Notes under the pieces: model-generated
What the model saw: only the letters and a program-made list of their open reading frames with translations
Told to the model about the DNA's origin: nothing
Databases searched by the model: none
Translations under genes and position numbers: made by a program
In this document: positions 1-10,461 of the stretch, piece after piece
Position numbering within the stretch: position 1 is the stretch's first letter
Layout: each line of letters begins with the position of its first letter
NCBI RefSeq assembly: GCF_000006405.1
Contig: NW_003215453.1
Coordinates: forward strand, 599,019-663,018
Length of the DNA stretch: 64,000 nucleotides
Direction: 5' to 3'
Source: Perkinsus marinus ATCC 50983
Taxonomy: Eukaryota > Perkinsozoa > Perkinsida > Perkinsidae

Positions 1-67
1 ATATATTTGTTTTTTATTTAATCATCTCTTACATCAATCAACGATTGTACGCGCGGACACCAAATTC

Positions 68-1389
68 CAGCAATTTCCAAGCACTTCACAGCCGAATGGA
101 AATGTGACACATCCAACTCTCTCGAACTGGCCAGGCATGTCGCTAACGCTATATATCGATGTAGCATCTGAATGTGAACATATTTTGCAAAAGTCAAAAA
201 ATCAAAATCATACCGCTCCTTTGTCCAAACTCAATCGGCAGGCTGTCGAGAGAAGACGCTTCCGAAGCCGCATTGCATACTGCGTGAAAAAACGTTTGAT
301 CTGAAATTCAACAAGTGAATTTCCAGTGTGGGAATATATGTTTGGTTTCCTCAACCGAGCTCGTAAATTTCCTCACTACATTATGAAAATCAACACACGA
401 TTTCGGGTAGAAGTGTACGAAAAGCCAACGATAAAATTCCCAAAAATTTCCTCAGAATTTCCATATTTCTACCAAAACATGTGATTGACCATGTGTATAT
501 ATTCCCACCACTGTGAAGGTGATTCGTAAATGAGTTATTTACTTCTGCCTCTTTTTTTGCGTGAACATCCAACCTCATTTTCTCCACTTCTGCGCGTACC
601 CTTTTGTCAGCAAGATATTTTTCGCGTTCGTATTGGGCTGAAATAGAAAATCCTCGGGAAATTCTTCAGAGTGCGCTTCACTCACATCTTTTCAAATCGT
701 TGCAGGTATCAGCTTTCCGCGATCTGACTTGAGCAATTTCTAAGAGTTGAAGAGAAGAAAAACTCCAAATTTTTGAAATTTTCATAATAATAAACTCACT
801 CGCTTTCACTCTTTCCTCACTTCGTTCTCTCTTTTCTTTCCGCATTTGCGATCGCTGTATCCACCCAGCTCGTTCCTTCTCTTCCATCGCATCGGCCTCC
901 AACGCCATGCGAACCCACATAGTCTACACAAAACGATTGATGTAAGTCAGCCCGACGAGCCAAAGGTTCGATCCTCGCAGATAAAATTATAAAATATGAC
1001 TGTGTCACTCACATGAGCTTCACTACTGCGTTTTAACGCATCCTTGAGTTTGTGTTGCTCCACAAGCTTAGCAGATCCATGCCACTCAGCGAAGCTAGAG
1101 TCTGGTACAAACCTATGATGATACACTCAACCACAGATTGATGTCACTACTTTTCTACTCACATAGACGTCTTCTTTTTTCGCACTACTCTCGGTGATGA
1201 TGAACGCGAGCGCACGAGTGACTTAGATTCGAGCGGAGCGATGCTATTTCTGTAAACTCTTTCGATCTGACAAGCAACTTTAACCAACAACGAACTCATC
1301 GTCTTACTTCAAGCAGGCCTTGGTTGAGTAGACGATCCTCAGCTTTCTTATGATGATTCCTCACGCATGTCGTAATACCATCGACATAC
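68..1389 (-). CDS. Uncharacterised coiled-coil protein, internal and 3' exons
   Basis: Exons read on the minus strand, highest coordinate first: about 1389-1308, 1249-1163, 1112-1013, 923-800, 637-543, then weaker ones near 290-225 and 167-68. Each is open and bounded by GT and AG. Together they give a charged, helix-prone protein rich in Lys, Glu and Arg, for example EEKERAGWIQRSQMRKEKRE followed by QYEREKYLADKRVRAEVEK, which looks like a coiled coil. A basic stretch RVVRKKKT lies in the second exon. I see no enzyme motif and do not recognise the family. The gene probably starts above 1389 and may run off the left edge. The intron between 543 and 167 carries a family B MITE. Exon reality is fairly secure; gene boundaries are not. 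Confidence 0.5.
324..513 (+). repeat. MITE-like element, family B (best-ended copy)
   Basis: Begins CAGTGTGGGAATATATG and ends ATATTCCCACCACTG, so the ends form an imperfect terminal inverted repeat of about 16 bp. The body has the family landmarks in order: TTCCTCA..GAGCTC, TTCGGGTAGAAGTGTAC, TTTCCTCAGAATTT, GACCATGTG. It has no coding capacity and sits in an intron of the minus-strand coiled-coil gene. I could not define a target-site duplication. Confidence 0.7.
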
Positions 1390-2170
1390 CTGATAGACAT
1401 TTCTAAGGCGATGAATGAACTACGCTAAAATACTTGTATTGTTGTAGTGTTGGAGGAATATATGTTCGGTACAATTTTCACGACTAATCCTAGGAGGAGT
1501 TCACACTGGGGTAAACAATAATTTTCCCGAAAATTTATTCAGAATTTTCATATTATCATCATTGATAAATCTTCGAATATAATCATTCGAACTTCAAACC
1601 CGCGTGGATCTCTCCACAAGAACTTCATTCTGACGCCTTAGACCACTCGGCCACACTGACGATGAGTAAGTGCTACTATCTTGTGATCCTGTGGAACGCA
1701 AGAGCTGTATGTATCGTAGGAGGATATAAGTATACAAGAGCTATAGCAAATGGGAACTACATAGCTTAGCTAATAGCTGAGGGAGACAGGTCTGTTGCAG
1801 TCACCACAATCCGTACTCTGGTTGGTGTCGATCGTACTGATGTTTTGATGAATCATCACGTGTTATAGATGTGCATATTTTCCCTCTACACTATACTGCA
1901 CTAAGCCTCGCAGACTCACCCATAGCTGACGGTTATCAAAGGCCGCTCCAACGCTTCCAATCGGTCGGCCGCTTTCGCGCGAAGTTGTTTCAACTTTTGC
2001 CTTCCCTGAAGTATTACAACATACGTTCGCTTTCTTCAGCGAAACCAACAAAAAATTCTCTGAAATTTCATAATGTCACCAACCAGGTGTATAGTTTCTG
2101 ACAAACAATCGAGGTATTCCCGCAGACCCCTACCGCTCCTCGAGCTTCTCCCGACAGGATGAGTTGATAC
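1390..2170. other. Spacer with degenerate tRNA-Leu-like sequence
   Basis: No convincing exon here. On the minus strand, about 1660 to 1578, the sequence resembles a class II tRNA. It has the A-box-like TGGCCGAGTGG followed by TCTAAGGCG, an anticodon-arm-like segment, a short variable hairpin (GTGGAGAGATCCAC) and a damaged T-arm. The acceptor ends do not pair, so this is a tRNA pseudogene or SINE head rather than a functional tRNA. Confidence 0.4.
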
Positions 2171-3850
2171 AAGTATAATCGTACCTGATCGCCGAATTGC
2201 ATTTAATGAAGTAAATAAATTTTCTCGTCGTCGTAAAGATAAATGTTCCACCTACGTAATGTAAATCATGTAAACGGCATAGTTCTGATTGCCGCATGGG
2301 TTTCTCGATATTATCAAAATTATCCACACCGAAATCAAGAAGCATAGCCCGACACAGTACCTAAAAAATTTCCATTCCGGGGAAAAATTGCGCAAAAAAA
2401 ACTTACGCATTTCGAAACTTCATTTTGAATCTTCGCTGGTTTCTGTGATACTTTAAATCTGTTGACATCGAAAAAAGGCATCTGAACAAAGCCACACTTG
2501 ATGCTGGAGGAATATAACTGCCCAAGTGATAGAGAAATGTCCGATCGCCGGTGAACCCATACCGCGAAAAACCGCGAAAAAGCTGTTTTTTCTACCAAGT
2601 GCCTAGTGCATTTTATTTTTCACAAAAACCCGCATTTATCGCGAGATTACGCGTAAAATACCGCGAAAAACAGAGGAGGGAGGATCAATACGTCCTCGAG
2701 TGCCACCACTGCTGTTCATCCACATTTCACCAGAAGGACAGTATTGATTCAATCAAGAACTAAGCGAGACTAAGCGAGCGCCGCTTCTTCGTTACGAAGG
2801 CCTAGCTCACCACATTCCTATTTATTAGGCCCAACTGTAGTTTCACGCCAAGTGAATTGTGAACTATTTTTTCACTAGTGTTTTTTATACTCCATTTCAT
2901 AAACTCATTTACTTTCAGTACAGCCTCAGAGAGCTCGAGTTGTCTGCCTTCAGAATCATCACCATAATCGCGAACCTGATCAAAATGAAAATTTACGAAA
3001 AAAATGGTTTTGGAGTGTGAAGTCGTTTTCCTCAGCTGAGCTTAGGAGTTTACATACAAATTCGGGTAGAAGTGTACAGAAACCACTAGGAACTTCCCTC
3101 AGAATTTTCATAGTGTCACCAACACATGTAGTTGACCATGTGCATTACACAGTTGCCGATAGTGAACAACCAATTCCCTTCGAAGTGGTGTTCGAAGTTT
3201 CACCAGTGATATCAAAAGCACTGGTGAAAAACTTATTTCACGACTACTGCATATCGCGTTTTTCACCTAGTTTTACGCCACTTCACGTAAAACGGGTGAA
3301 ACCCCAATGAAAATAGAAAAGAACGTGGAGTATCAATAAATATAATCATAACTCGAAAAATAGAAAAACACTTGCAAAAATTTTTCCTAAATCATGAAAA
3401 ATTATGAAAAATTACAAACAAATTACGAAAAATCATGAAAAATTTCGAAAAATTATGAAAAAAAAATTATGAAAATTATAAAAAATGGTGGAAAATGATG
3501 AGAAACTATGAAAAATTATGAAAAATGATGAAAAATTATAAAAAATTGTGGAAAATTACGAAAAAATTCGGGAAAATTATCAATAAAACGTGGCTCACCC
3601 ATCCCGGATGTGACTGATTCCTCGGTAACTGCAGTCTATTCCCTTGCTGACCTTCCGTTCTTCTAGGCGAATCTTCTAGGTCCTACTACAAAGATTCAAA
3701 TTAGGCCCAGAAACGACACCTTACCTGTGCTTGTGGTGGACGTAGTTCCACCATAGAGCTGCTTTTCGTATTTCGCATCGTAAACTTTAACAACTGTACT
3801 ACTAGAATATCGAGTATTGGCTTTCAACACGTTTAACAGTGTAGGAATAT
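2170..3850 (-). CDS. Uncharacterised multi-exon gene
   Basis: Exon-like blocks on the minus strand, in order: about 3850-3733 (contains VVKVYDAKYEKQLYGG), 3665-3599 (EERKVSKGIDCSYRGISH), 2990-2918 (VRDYGDDSEGRQLELSEA), 2497-2406 (MPFFDVNRFKVSQKPAKIQN) and 2360 to about 2170 (LLDFGVDNFDNIEKP). The joins 3733/3665 and 2406/2360 keep frame across short GT...AG introns. The others are too far apart to prove. I do not recognise the family. MITE and A-rich repeat sequence occupies the larger introns. Whether this is one gene or two is open. Confidence 0.4.
3196..3306 (+). repeat. MITE-like element, family A
   Basis: Runs from AGTTTCACCAGTGATATC to CGTAAAACGGGTGAAACCCC. It contains the family core CACGACTACTGCATATC and TTTTACGCCACTTCACG. 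The ends are inverted copies of GTTTCAC. Confidence 0.65.
3335..3590. repeat. A-rich simple tandem repeat
   Basis: About 250 bp of imperfect units close to GAAAAATTATGAAAAATTA. The period is irregular, near 10-13 bases. No coding potential on either strand. Probably replication slippage; it separates exon blocks of the flanking minus-strand gene. Confidence 0.8.
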
Positions 3851-4250
3851 ATGTTTCGTTTCCTCAACTGAGCTCGTAAATTTCCCCACCACATTATGAA
3901 AATTTACACACGATTTCGGGGAAAAAGGGTACAAAAACCAACGATAATTTTCCTCGCAATTTTCATATTTTCACCAAATGCATATATCTGTAGACTCACA
4001 CAACGTTTGTGTGTTGGTGACAAAATGGAAATTTCGATCAAATTTCTCATTGGTTTCTACTCGAATTCATATGTAAACTCCGGAAGGAACTCCTGAGCTC
4101 AGGTGAGGAAAGCGAACACATATTCTAATACTGGTAAATTTTCCAGAAATACGCCAATACTTAGTGTTGGAATATACGTTTGCTTTCCTCTGCTGAACTC
4201 AGGAGTTTCTCTATTCACGAACTCAAATAGAAATGCGAAATTTTCCATAG
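3838..4250. repeat. Cluster of family B MITE copies
   Basis: A forward copy begins CAGTGTAGGAATATATG at 3838 and is cut short near 3985. An inverted copy spans about 4008-4136 and ends ATTCTAATACTGG. A third partial forward copy starts at about 4160 with AGTGTTGGAATATACG. Head-to-head packing suggests repeated insertion in the same spacer. Confidence 0.6.
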
Positions 4251-4358
4251 TGAACTTCATAACCTTTAAAAAATTAACACCAACACAATTCTCGAAAATT
4301 GGCATCCCGAAACTACAACAGAAGTTACCAATATGTACAGCAGCAATACGATATAGGA

Positions 4359-7299
4359 TCACCCCTCGAGTAAGCTATTCAAAGCAACAGTTTCGTCCCA
4401 ATTATTGGACTCTAGAGCTTTGACTACCATCTCGCGCGGGAAACCCATATCGCACATATTCTTGATCTGAAAACCAAAATATTCTTGAAAAATTTTCGGG
4501 AAAAATATTAAAGTTTCACGACCGTGATATGAAAAACAATAGTGAAAAAACATATTTCACGACTACTACTGGCCGCGAGTATCGCGTTTTTCACCGAGTT
4601 TTACGCCACTTCACGTAAAACGAGTGAAACTCCATTATACAGTGCGTGCCAGTTTGATATGCGCCGATGTGTTGTTTCCTATTCTTGGATAAACGATAGT
4701 AAACAACTTGTCGCTATCACAGCCTCGGGAAGTTACACTTCATAACATTACACAGTGAAAAATATATATCACCGCGAATATCGCGTTTTTCACCGAGTTT
4801 TACGCCACTTCACGTGAAACGGGGTGTGAAACTCCAATGTTAGAATTGTTTATGTGATATACTTCAAATCGTTAGTCTTATAAATTTCGGAAAATAACAC
4901 AAATTTCACATTTTCATATCAAATCGACACACATTTCTACTCCAAATTTTGTAGTGTTAGAATCTATATTCGCTTTCCTCAGGTGAGCCCAAAAGAATTG
5001 ACATTATTTTTCGAAAATCCCAGTAAAAGTGTATACCAAACGACACGAATTTTCCCGAAAATGTCCTCAAAATTTTCCCACACTACTACTTTCTCTTCAT
5101 GGGGCGCTTGGGCCTCAATGCACGCGAAGGTGGCAGTCCAGTACTTCGCAGTTTGGTTGAATAATTCCCTATCAGACTTGTACCTGATCAAAATTGAAGT
5201 CTCACCCTAGTGATATGAAAAACCCTAAAAACACATTTCACGACGACTACTGCATATCACCGCGAATATCGCGTTTGTCATCGAGTTTTACGCCATTTCA
5301 CAAAAAACGGGTGAAAATCCAATATTAACTTTTATCACGCATCGCGCAGCCAGCGAAGCATATACCACAACAACAGGCACTTTCGCGTTGTGCATGCGTG
5401 CAGAATTATTCTGGCTCAACTATGAGGCCACCAGATAGATCAAACGACTCCTCTATATTCCGAGTTCTGCGCAAAAATCGGTTCTGCAAACAGCTCGCAG
5501 AGATATGCGCAAAATTTTTTTGACGGAAAAATGTCCAACCCGGGGATCGAACCGGGGACCTATGTAAAATTCATTGATGGAATCAACAAACGCGACTGAG
5601 CGAACTTTGCCTCTCCGTTACGATTACATATTAGCAACTTCAGCATCTTGAGGATCATCGGGTTCCGCGCAAGACAGCAAGGCGTGAAAAAAATTTTCGC
5701 TTTTCACATCAGAACTTTCCTCAATATAAAATTCGGGTAAAAATATACAAAAATGAATAAAAGTTCCCTAAACATATGTAGTTGACCATGTACATATTTC
5801 ACACACTAGTAAAAAAAGGAAAAATCAATAAAAAAATCCCAAAATTCCCACGAAAACACATTTAGTTGACCATGTGCATATTCCACACACTAGTAAAAAA
5901 AGGGAAAATCAATAAAAAATTTCCCAAAATTCGCTCGAAAACACATTTAGTTGACCATGTGCATATTTCCTACACTGGAAAACACTAGTGAAAAACATAC
6001 TTCACGTCTCACTCAAGCAAAAAACATATGATCAATGATTAACGCGTAAAACACGTGACGTGTTTTCAAATATTCCAAATATTTTCAAGCCGCGTTTTTC
6101 AAAACTAATAATATGTAATACCAACAATCTCACCTGAATGCTCAGTAGAGCCGTACGAATAGTAAGCGCTGGCGACCACTCCTTTCCAAGAACATCGAGA
6201 CAAATAGCACCTGTAGTTATAATTTCCGGGCGCGCGCTTTTTACAAATCAACAACCATTACTACTACCTGTCTGAGAGCTAATATTAGGATGCCATATCT
6301 TAGTATCAAACTTCATCTTTGGTGGTGTATATCTGTATGTTAGACTTGTTGCAGAAGGAGTGGTATTAGTATTATATTACGGGTAATCAGCAGGAATAGT
6401 AATATCGATCACAAAGTGACCTCCCTCGTAGGGCGTAGCAGGGGGGCCATCCAAATGACCCTAAAATTAAGAGAATTATGACAATAGTAAAAACAAGCAA
6501 AGCAAACAGCGTTCAAAGATCCCACTGGGAACGCGCTCTCCGAGACCTTTCTAATGGGCTACCTCTCACTGGAAAATTCGTCGAATTGCAAACAGTAGCG
6601 CATTTTATATGGGGCTGTTTTTCCATGTAGTAACTACACTGTTAAAATCACTACCGCACCCCGCGAAACTCCTGCTAGAACGGATGAATACTCTGTGTGA
6701 ACCCGAATTCACATGAGCCCGGGAGTGCTATCGAGGCTCAGAGAAGAATATTGCATACCACAACTCATTGTATTCATAGATATAAACATAATTGATATTT
6801 TCCTTTCAAGTTTCCTGAAAACCCTAGAGTTTCACGACCGTGATATAAAAAACAATAAAAAAACAAAAAAATAAATAAATATAATATATTTTTTAAAAAT
6901 AAAAATATAAAAGTAATAAAAACAATAAAATACATTTCACAAAAAAACTACTGCATACCATCGCGTTTTCCCAGACTAATACGCCACTTCACGTAAGACG
7001 GGTTGTGAAACTTCATTGTTTTGAACGATATCTGTGCATTTCCAGAAAAATGCGTAAAAAAGGAGGCACCAGGGATCGAACCGGGGACCCTCAAGGAACT
7101 ACTACCTTCCAGTGTGTGAGATCATCTCCAACTATATCAGCGTTTATCGAACTCTCTTCCGATTGAGAACGGATATCATCAAGTTCCTTATTAAGTCGCT
7201 TCTGCTCTCGGGCCTAAAACAGTTACACATCCGGACCTATTTTGTATCTTGCTCACTCAACCTCAAGATACGCCACCCTTTCCTCACCTTCAACGACAT
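4359..7299 (-). CDS. UBE2K: Ubiquitin-conjugating enzyme E2 with C-terminal UBA (E2-25K/UBE2K type)
   Basis: Complete gene in eight exons on the minus strand: 7299-7288, 7213-7106, 6460-6381, 6332-6268, 6210-6134, 5683-5628, 5183-5090 and 4466-4359, 600 nt for 199 aa. E2-25K is about 200 aa. Landmarks: the start [33 protein letters not shown] with the catalytic Cys in GAICLD, then EPDDPQD and [10 protein letters not shown]-terminal UBA follows with [20 protein letters not shown] and [10 protein letters not shown]. The family charges ubiquitin as a thioester and builds chains, commonly Lys48-linked, in cytosol and nucleus. All joins keep frame. All use GT...AG except the junction at 5683, where the intron would end in AC rather than AG. 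The introns carry MITEs of both families and a tRNA-like T-arm near 5540. The product assignment is very firm. Confidence 0.95.
4511..4634 (+). repeat. MITE-like element, family A
   Basis: Begins AAGTTTCACGACCGTGATAT, ends CGAGTGAAACTCC, with TTTTACGCCACTTCACGTAA inside. It lies in the last intron of the E2 gene, close to the final exon's acceptor. A truncated second copy lies at about 4751-4836. Confidence 0.75.
4951..5089 (+). repeat. Family B MITE abutting an E2 splice donor
   Basis: Begins TAGTGTTAGAATCTATATTC and ends TTTTCCCACACTACTA. On the minus strand its terminal sequence forms or directly follows the donor GTAGTAGTGTGGGAAAA after the exon ending at 5090. The splice donor and the element end therefore overlap. 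Confidence 0.6.
5196..5320 (+). repeat. MITE-like element, family A
   Basis: From GTCTCACCCTAGTGATATG to ACGGGTGAAAATCC, with the core GCATATCACCGCGAATATCG. Slightly degenerate at both ends. It sits in the E2 intron between the 5628-5683 and 5090-5183 exons. Confidence 0.65.
5538..5565 (-). other. tRNA T-arm-like motif in an E2 intron
   Basis: Minus strand reads GTCCCCGGTTCGATCCCCGG, a T-arm with a near-perfect GGTTCGATCC B-box, followed by TTGGACATTTTT. Upstream on the same strand an A-box-like TTCGCTCAGTCGCG is visible. The acceptor ends do not pair convincingly, so a tRNA-derived SINE or pseudogene is more likely than a functional tRNA. Confidence 0.55.
5705..5985 (+). repeat. Short tandem array derived from family B
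   Basis: About three near-identical units, each ending AGTTGACCATGTGCATAT then an ACACTAGTAAAAAAAGG-like tail, with a period near 90-95 bp. Only the 3' part of the element is amplified. The array lies in the E2 intron upstream (transcriptionally) of the exon at 5683. Confidence 0.6.
6827..7015 (+). repeat. Family A MITE carrying an A/T-rich insertion
   Basis: Starts GAGTTTCACGACCGTGATAT and ends GACGGGTTGTGAAACTTC, but the middle holds roughly 90 bp of AATAAATATAA-like low-complexity sequence not present in other copies. It lies in an E2 intron. Confidence 0.6.
7069..7092 (-). other. tRNA T-arm-like motif in an E2 intron
   Basis: Minus strand GGGTCCCCGGTTCGATCCCT contains a B-box match. It starts only 14 nt after the splice donor of the exon ending at 7106, so here the motif is near the 5' end of the intron. 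No complete tRNA can be folded around it. Confidence 0.5.
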
Positions 7300-8167
7300 A
7301 GTAGAAAATCAGTAAAAACTCCAACCAGAACAATAACTACAAAAACAACATTCGTTTATCGCTTCGCTCCGCCTATCCCTCTATCCCAAAACCAAATCCT
7401 TTTTTCACATGAAACTTGATATTTAATTACTGCTAGCTATACCACACTTTCAGCTCATCATCTCCGACAGGATTAAATACATTACAAATCTAACATAATG
7501 ACCTCAATTTTTCATAGCAGTTGGAAGAAAACATGCACATGGTCAGCTACATGTGTTGGTGACAATATGAAAATTATGATAGGAAATTTTTAGGGGATTC
7601 TAATTTGTTCTTGGTAGCTTTTCCCAAGCGTGGAAAATATGCACACGGTCAACCAACAACATCTGTTGGTAACAATATGAAAATTATGATAGGAAATTAC
7701 GGCGAATTCTTATTGCATCCTATGTGAACTTCTATAATTAATGAGTAACCTCTTGAGCTCAGCTGAGAAAGTCCAACACATACTCCAACACCACTAGCGA
7801 CAACACTATTATTGTGGTTTTATAATATTGCATTGTATTTTATAGGTAATACGTGTTAGAGATTATTACAGATGAACGCATTCTTCTTACATCGGCTATA
7901 TCATATATTCCATATACTGGAGTTTCACGACCTTGATATGAAAAACATATTTCCCGACTACTGCATATCACCGTCCGCTTAACGTAAAACGGGTGCAACT
8001 CCGTTAAAGTAAAACGAGTGCTATACAATTGAACTTTTTTCATGCATCGCTCCGCTGCCACTCCAAAAACAAGAGCAAACTTTCCCTATAAGAAAAGTGA
8101 TGCCTCAGAAACTCCATCAGTAAACTCGATAGTCAGTTCAGAGGCGAATCACTCAGGAACCTATAAT

Positions 8168-8911
8168 GAAGTTTCACGACCCTAGTGATATGAAAAAACA
8201 CTAGTGAAAAACATATTCCACGACTACTGCATATCACCGCGAATAACAGCACTTTTTTCGCCGAGAATTACACCACCCCACATAAAACGGGTTGTGAAAC
8301 TCCAATGTTATCGGGATGCACTACTTCATCTTGGAATTCTCCACATGGCACCAGTAACACATTCCTCACTGAATGGTGAATGTCACCACATTAAAAGCAT
8401 TTTCCCCATTGTTATCAAAACGGTTATTATCCTCAAAACTGGCTCGACCACGACGACACTCATCCTAAAATTCCTAAGCAAATTCTATTTATACAGATAT
8501 ACTATAAATGTAAACTTGTCTCCACTGCTTGTACGCCCACTTCGGAGCAGCTGCTGAGTTCACACTCATAGGAAACGACCACACTATAGAGCATCTGATA
8601 CGCGAAAAGTAATACCAGCTCACATGTGTGTGTTTTCTCCCCACAGCCAGTTTTGAGGATAATAACCGTTTTGATAACAATGGGGAAAATGCTTTTAATG
8701 TGGTGACATTCAGATGAGAAACTCAGTGAGGAATGTGTTACTGGTGCCATGTGGAGAATTCCAAGATGAAGTAGTGCATCCCAGTAACATTGGAGTTTCA
8801 CAACCCGTTTTACGTGAAGTGGCGTAAAACTAGGTGAAAAACGCGATGTTCGCGATGATATGCAGTAGTAGTCGTGAAATATATCTTTCACATCAGGATC
8901 GTGAAACTCCA
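8168..8911. repeat. Large inverted duplication with family A MITEs at both outer ends
   Basis: The left arm, 8168 to about 8440, is a forward family A MITE followed by about 135 bp of unrelated sequence. The right arm, about 8643-8911, repeats that sequence in reverse complement and ends with an inverted family A copy. Both arms share, for example, AGCATTTTCCCCATTGTTAT and its neighbours nearly base for base. The spacer is about 200 bp. The arms could pair into a hairpin of roughly 270 bp. Confidence 0.8.
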
Positions 8912-9028
8912 TTGTTCATATCATCGAAATGTAGATATAGTTATCGTAGGAAATATCAGTGCTCTCCAGTTTTGTCTCCTACATCACCATATATATGCCA
9001 TGCTGAAACTGTTGATAGAAATTCCATT

Positions 9029-9152
9029 TGAGTTTCACCCTAGTGATATGAAGAACACTAAAAACATATTTCACGACTACTACATATCACCGCGAATATC
9101 ATATTTTTCAGAGTATCACGCCACTTCACGTAAAACGGGTTGTGAAACTCCA
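9029..9152 (+). repeat. MITE-like element, family A
   Basis: Starts TGAGTTTCACCCTAGTGATA and ends ACGGGTTGTGAAACTCC, with the CACGACTACTACATATCACC core. Confidence 0.75.
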
Positions 9153-9900
9153 GGGTACTGAAAACAATTTCCGCTTTATCAACTAAGACGATGAACAATA
9201 AATTTCCGTAAAATTAATATGAACTGAGCACGATGGTCTCTATTTTTGATCTATTCTGAATCTGACCATAAAGAACATCATTATAAATGCTACACCATAA
9301 AAACGTATGTCAAGTCGTCTCCAACACTAGCCTAGTAGGAGTAACAGGGTCACAGATAGTCGGAAATGACGACTGATGAAAAGAAATTCCGACTCGGAAT
9401 TGACCTCATGAGAAAACGATAAACTTAGAGGAAGTTTTCTTACATTATTTACTGCTGAGCTTTACTACTTGAGAGCGTAGTTGAATTCAACTAGGCCAGA
9501 GGAATCAAAATCGCAGGTATGAATGTGGAGTCCATTCCTGACGATAACTCCTACATGTCTCCAACGGTGGTGGAAGTTCGAGCACTAAGGCGCGCGCGAT
9601 ATCGTCGGCAAGTTTAAAATTCGATAAATTATGGCGGTGAGTAGCTATATACTGTATGAGCAGTCAAGGCTAATTCTAGCACTAAACGAGAGAATCTCCT
9701 TGAGACGAGGAAAGAAAACGCCTCCACCGGGGAGCGAACCTGCGACTTCACTCCGCCTCTGCCTAGACTGCACAAAGATTTTAATTTAGCGCTCGCCATA
9801 ATGATCGATTTGTATTCTGTTCAATACTCTATGCCGACGCTATCTCGAGCTTTGCAGCAACTGTTGCCCATAGGGTTTAGTTATCATACGTCTCCTAACC

Positions 9901-10461
9901 ATGGCTGATACCGCCGCCACTACCACTACTGATCGCGTTTCTTCCTCGACTTGCTTCATCTGCAACGAGCCCGGTCACTTCGCTAGAGATTGCCCTCAGG
10001 CCTCCAGCAGTCGCGTAGGAGTTACTAGAGGTGTGGTATTAATATTCTCGCCTTTTTTCAGCCCACTGGTCGTCGCCCTATGAACTGCTATAACTGCGGC
10101 AAGCCCGACCATCTCGCTCGTGATTGCCCTAATGAGCAGACCAACCAAAGGCCTTGCTTTAAGTGCGGCAAAGTTGGTCATTTTGCCAGGTAACACAACA
10201 CACTGTGAGCTCCCTGTTATGTCCATCTTAGGGACTGCACCGAACCCGATACTCGGGCCTGCTTCCGTTGCGGCCAGACCGGTCATCTTGCTCGTGACTG
10301 CCCCAACGAGGACACTAGGCCCGAGAGCGAGCGTGCTCCTCGTGGACGTGAGAGTTCATCTGTATGTCTAATTGTCATTTTGTATGTGTTTAGGTTCTGA
10401 GGGAAGGAATTGCTTCAAGTGTGGTAAGCCCGGCCATCTCGCCAGAGACTGCCCTAACTAA
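9901..10461 (+). CDS. CCHC zinc-knuckle nucleic-acid-binding protein (CNBP/Gis2-like)
   Basis: Four exons, 9901-10014, 10062-10189, 10232-10347 and 10394-10461, give 141 aa. The three introns are 47, 42 and 46 nt, all GT...AG, and every join keeps frame. Five CX2CX4HX4C knuckles are present: CFICNEPGHFARDC, CYNCGKPDHLARDC, CFKCGKVGHFARDC, CFRCGQTGHLARDC and CFKCGKPGHLARDC. CNBP and yeast Gis2 usually have seven, so this is a short member. The family binds single-stranded RNA or DNA and acts in mRNA translation and turnover. One Arg-rich patch, RGRSEGR, precedes the last knuckle. The start ATG follows TCTCCTAACC and precedes a Thr/Ser-rich leader. The family call is firm; the exact orthologue is not. 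Confidence 0.93.

Larger units (their letters stand above)
7300..9900. other. Gene-poor, MITE-rich spacer
   Basis: No exon chain was found between the E2 start and the CCHC gene. The stretch holds a compound family B region (about 7515-7795), family A copies (7919-8003, 8168-8304, 8791-8911, 9029-9152), an inverted duplication, and a T-arm-like motif on the minus strand near 9733-9755 (GCAGGTTCGCTCC). Divergent promoters for the two flanking genes presumably lie here, but no element is recognisable. Confidence 0.6.
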
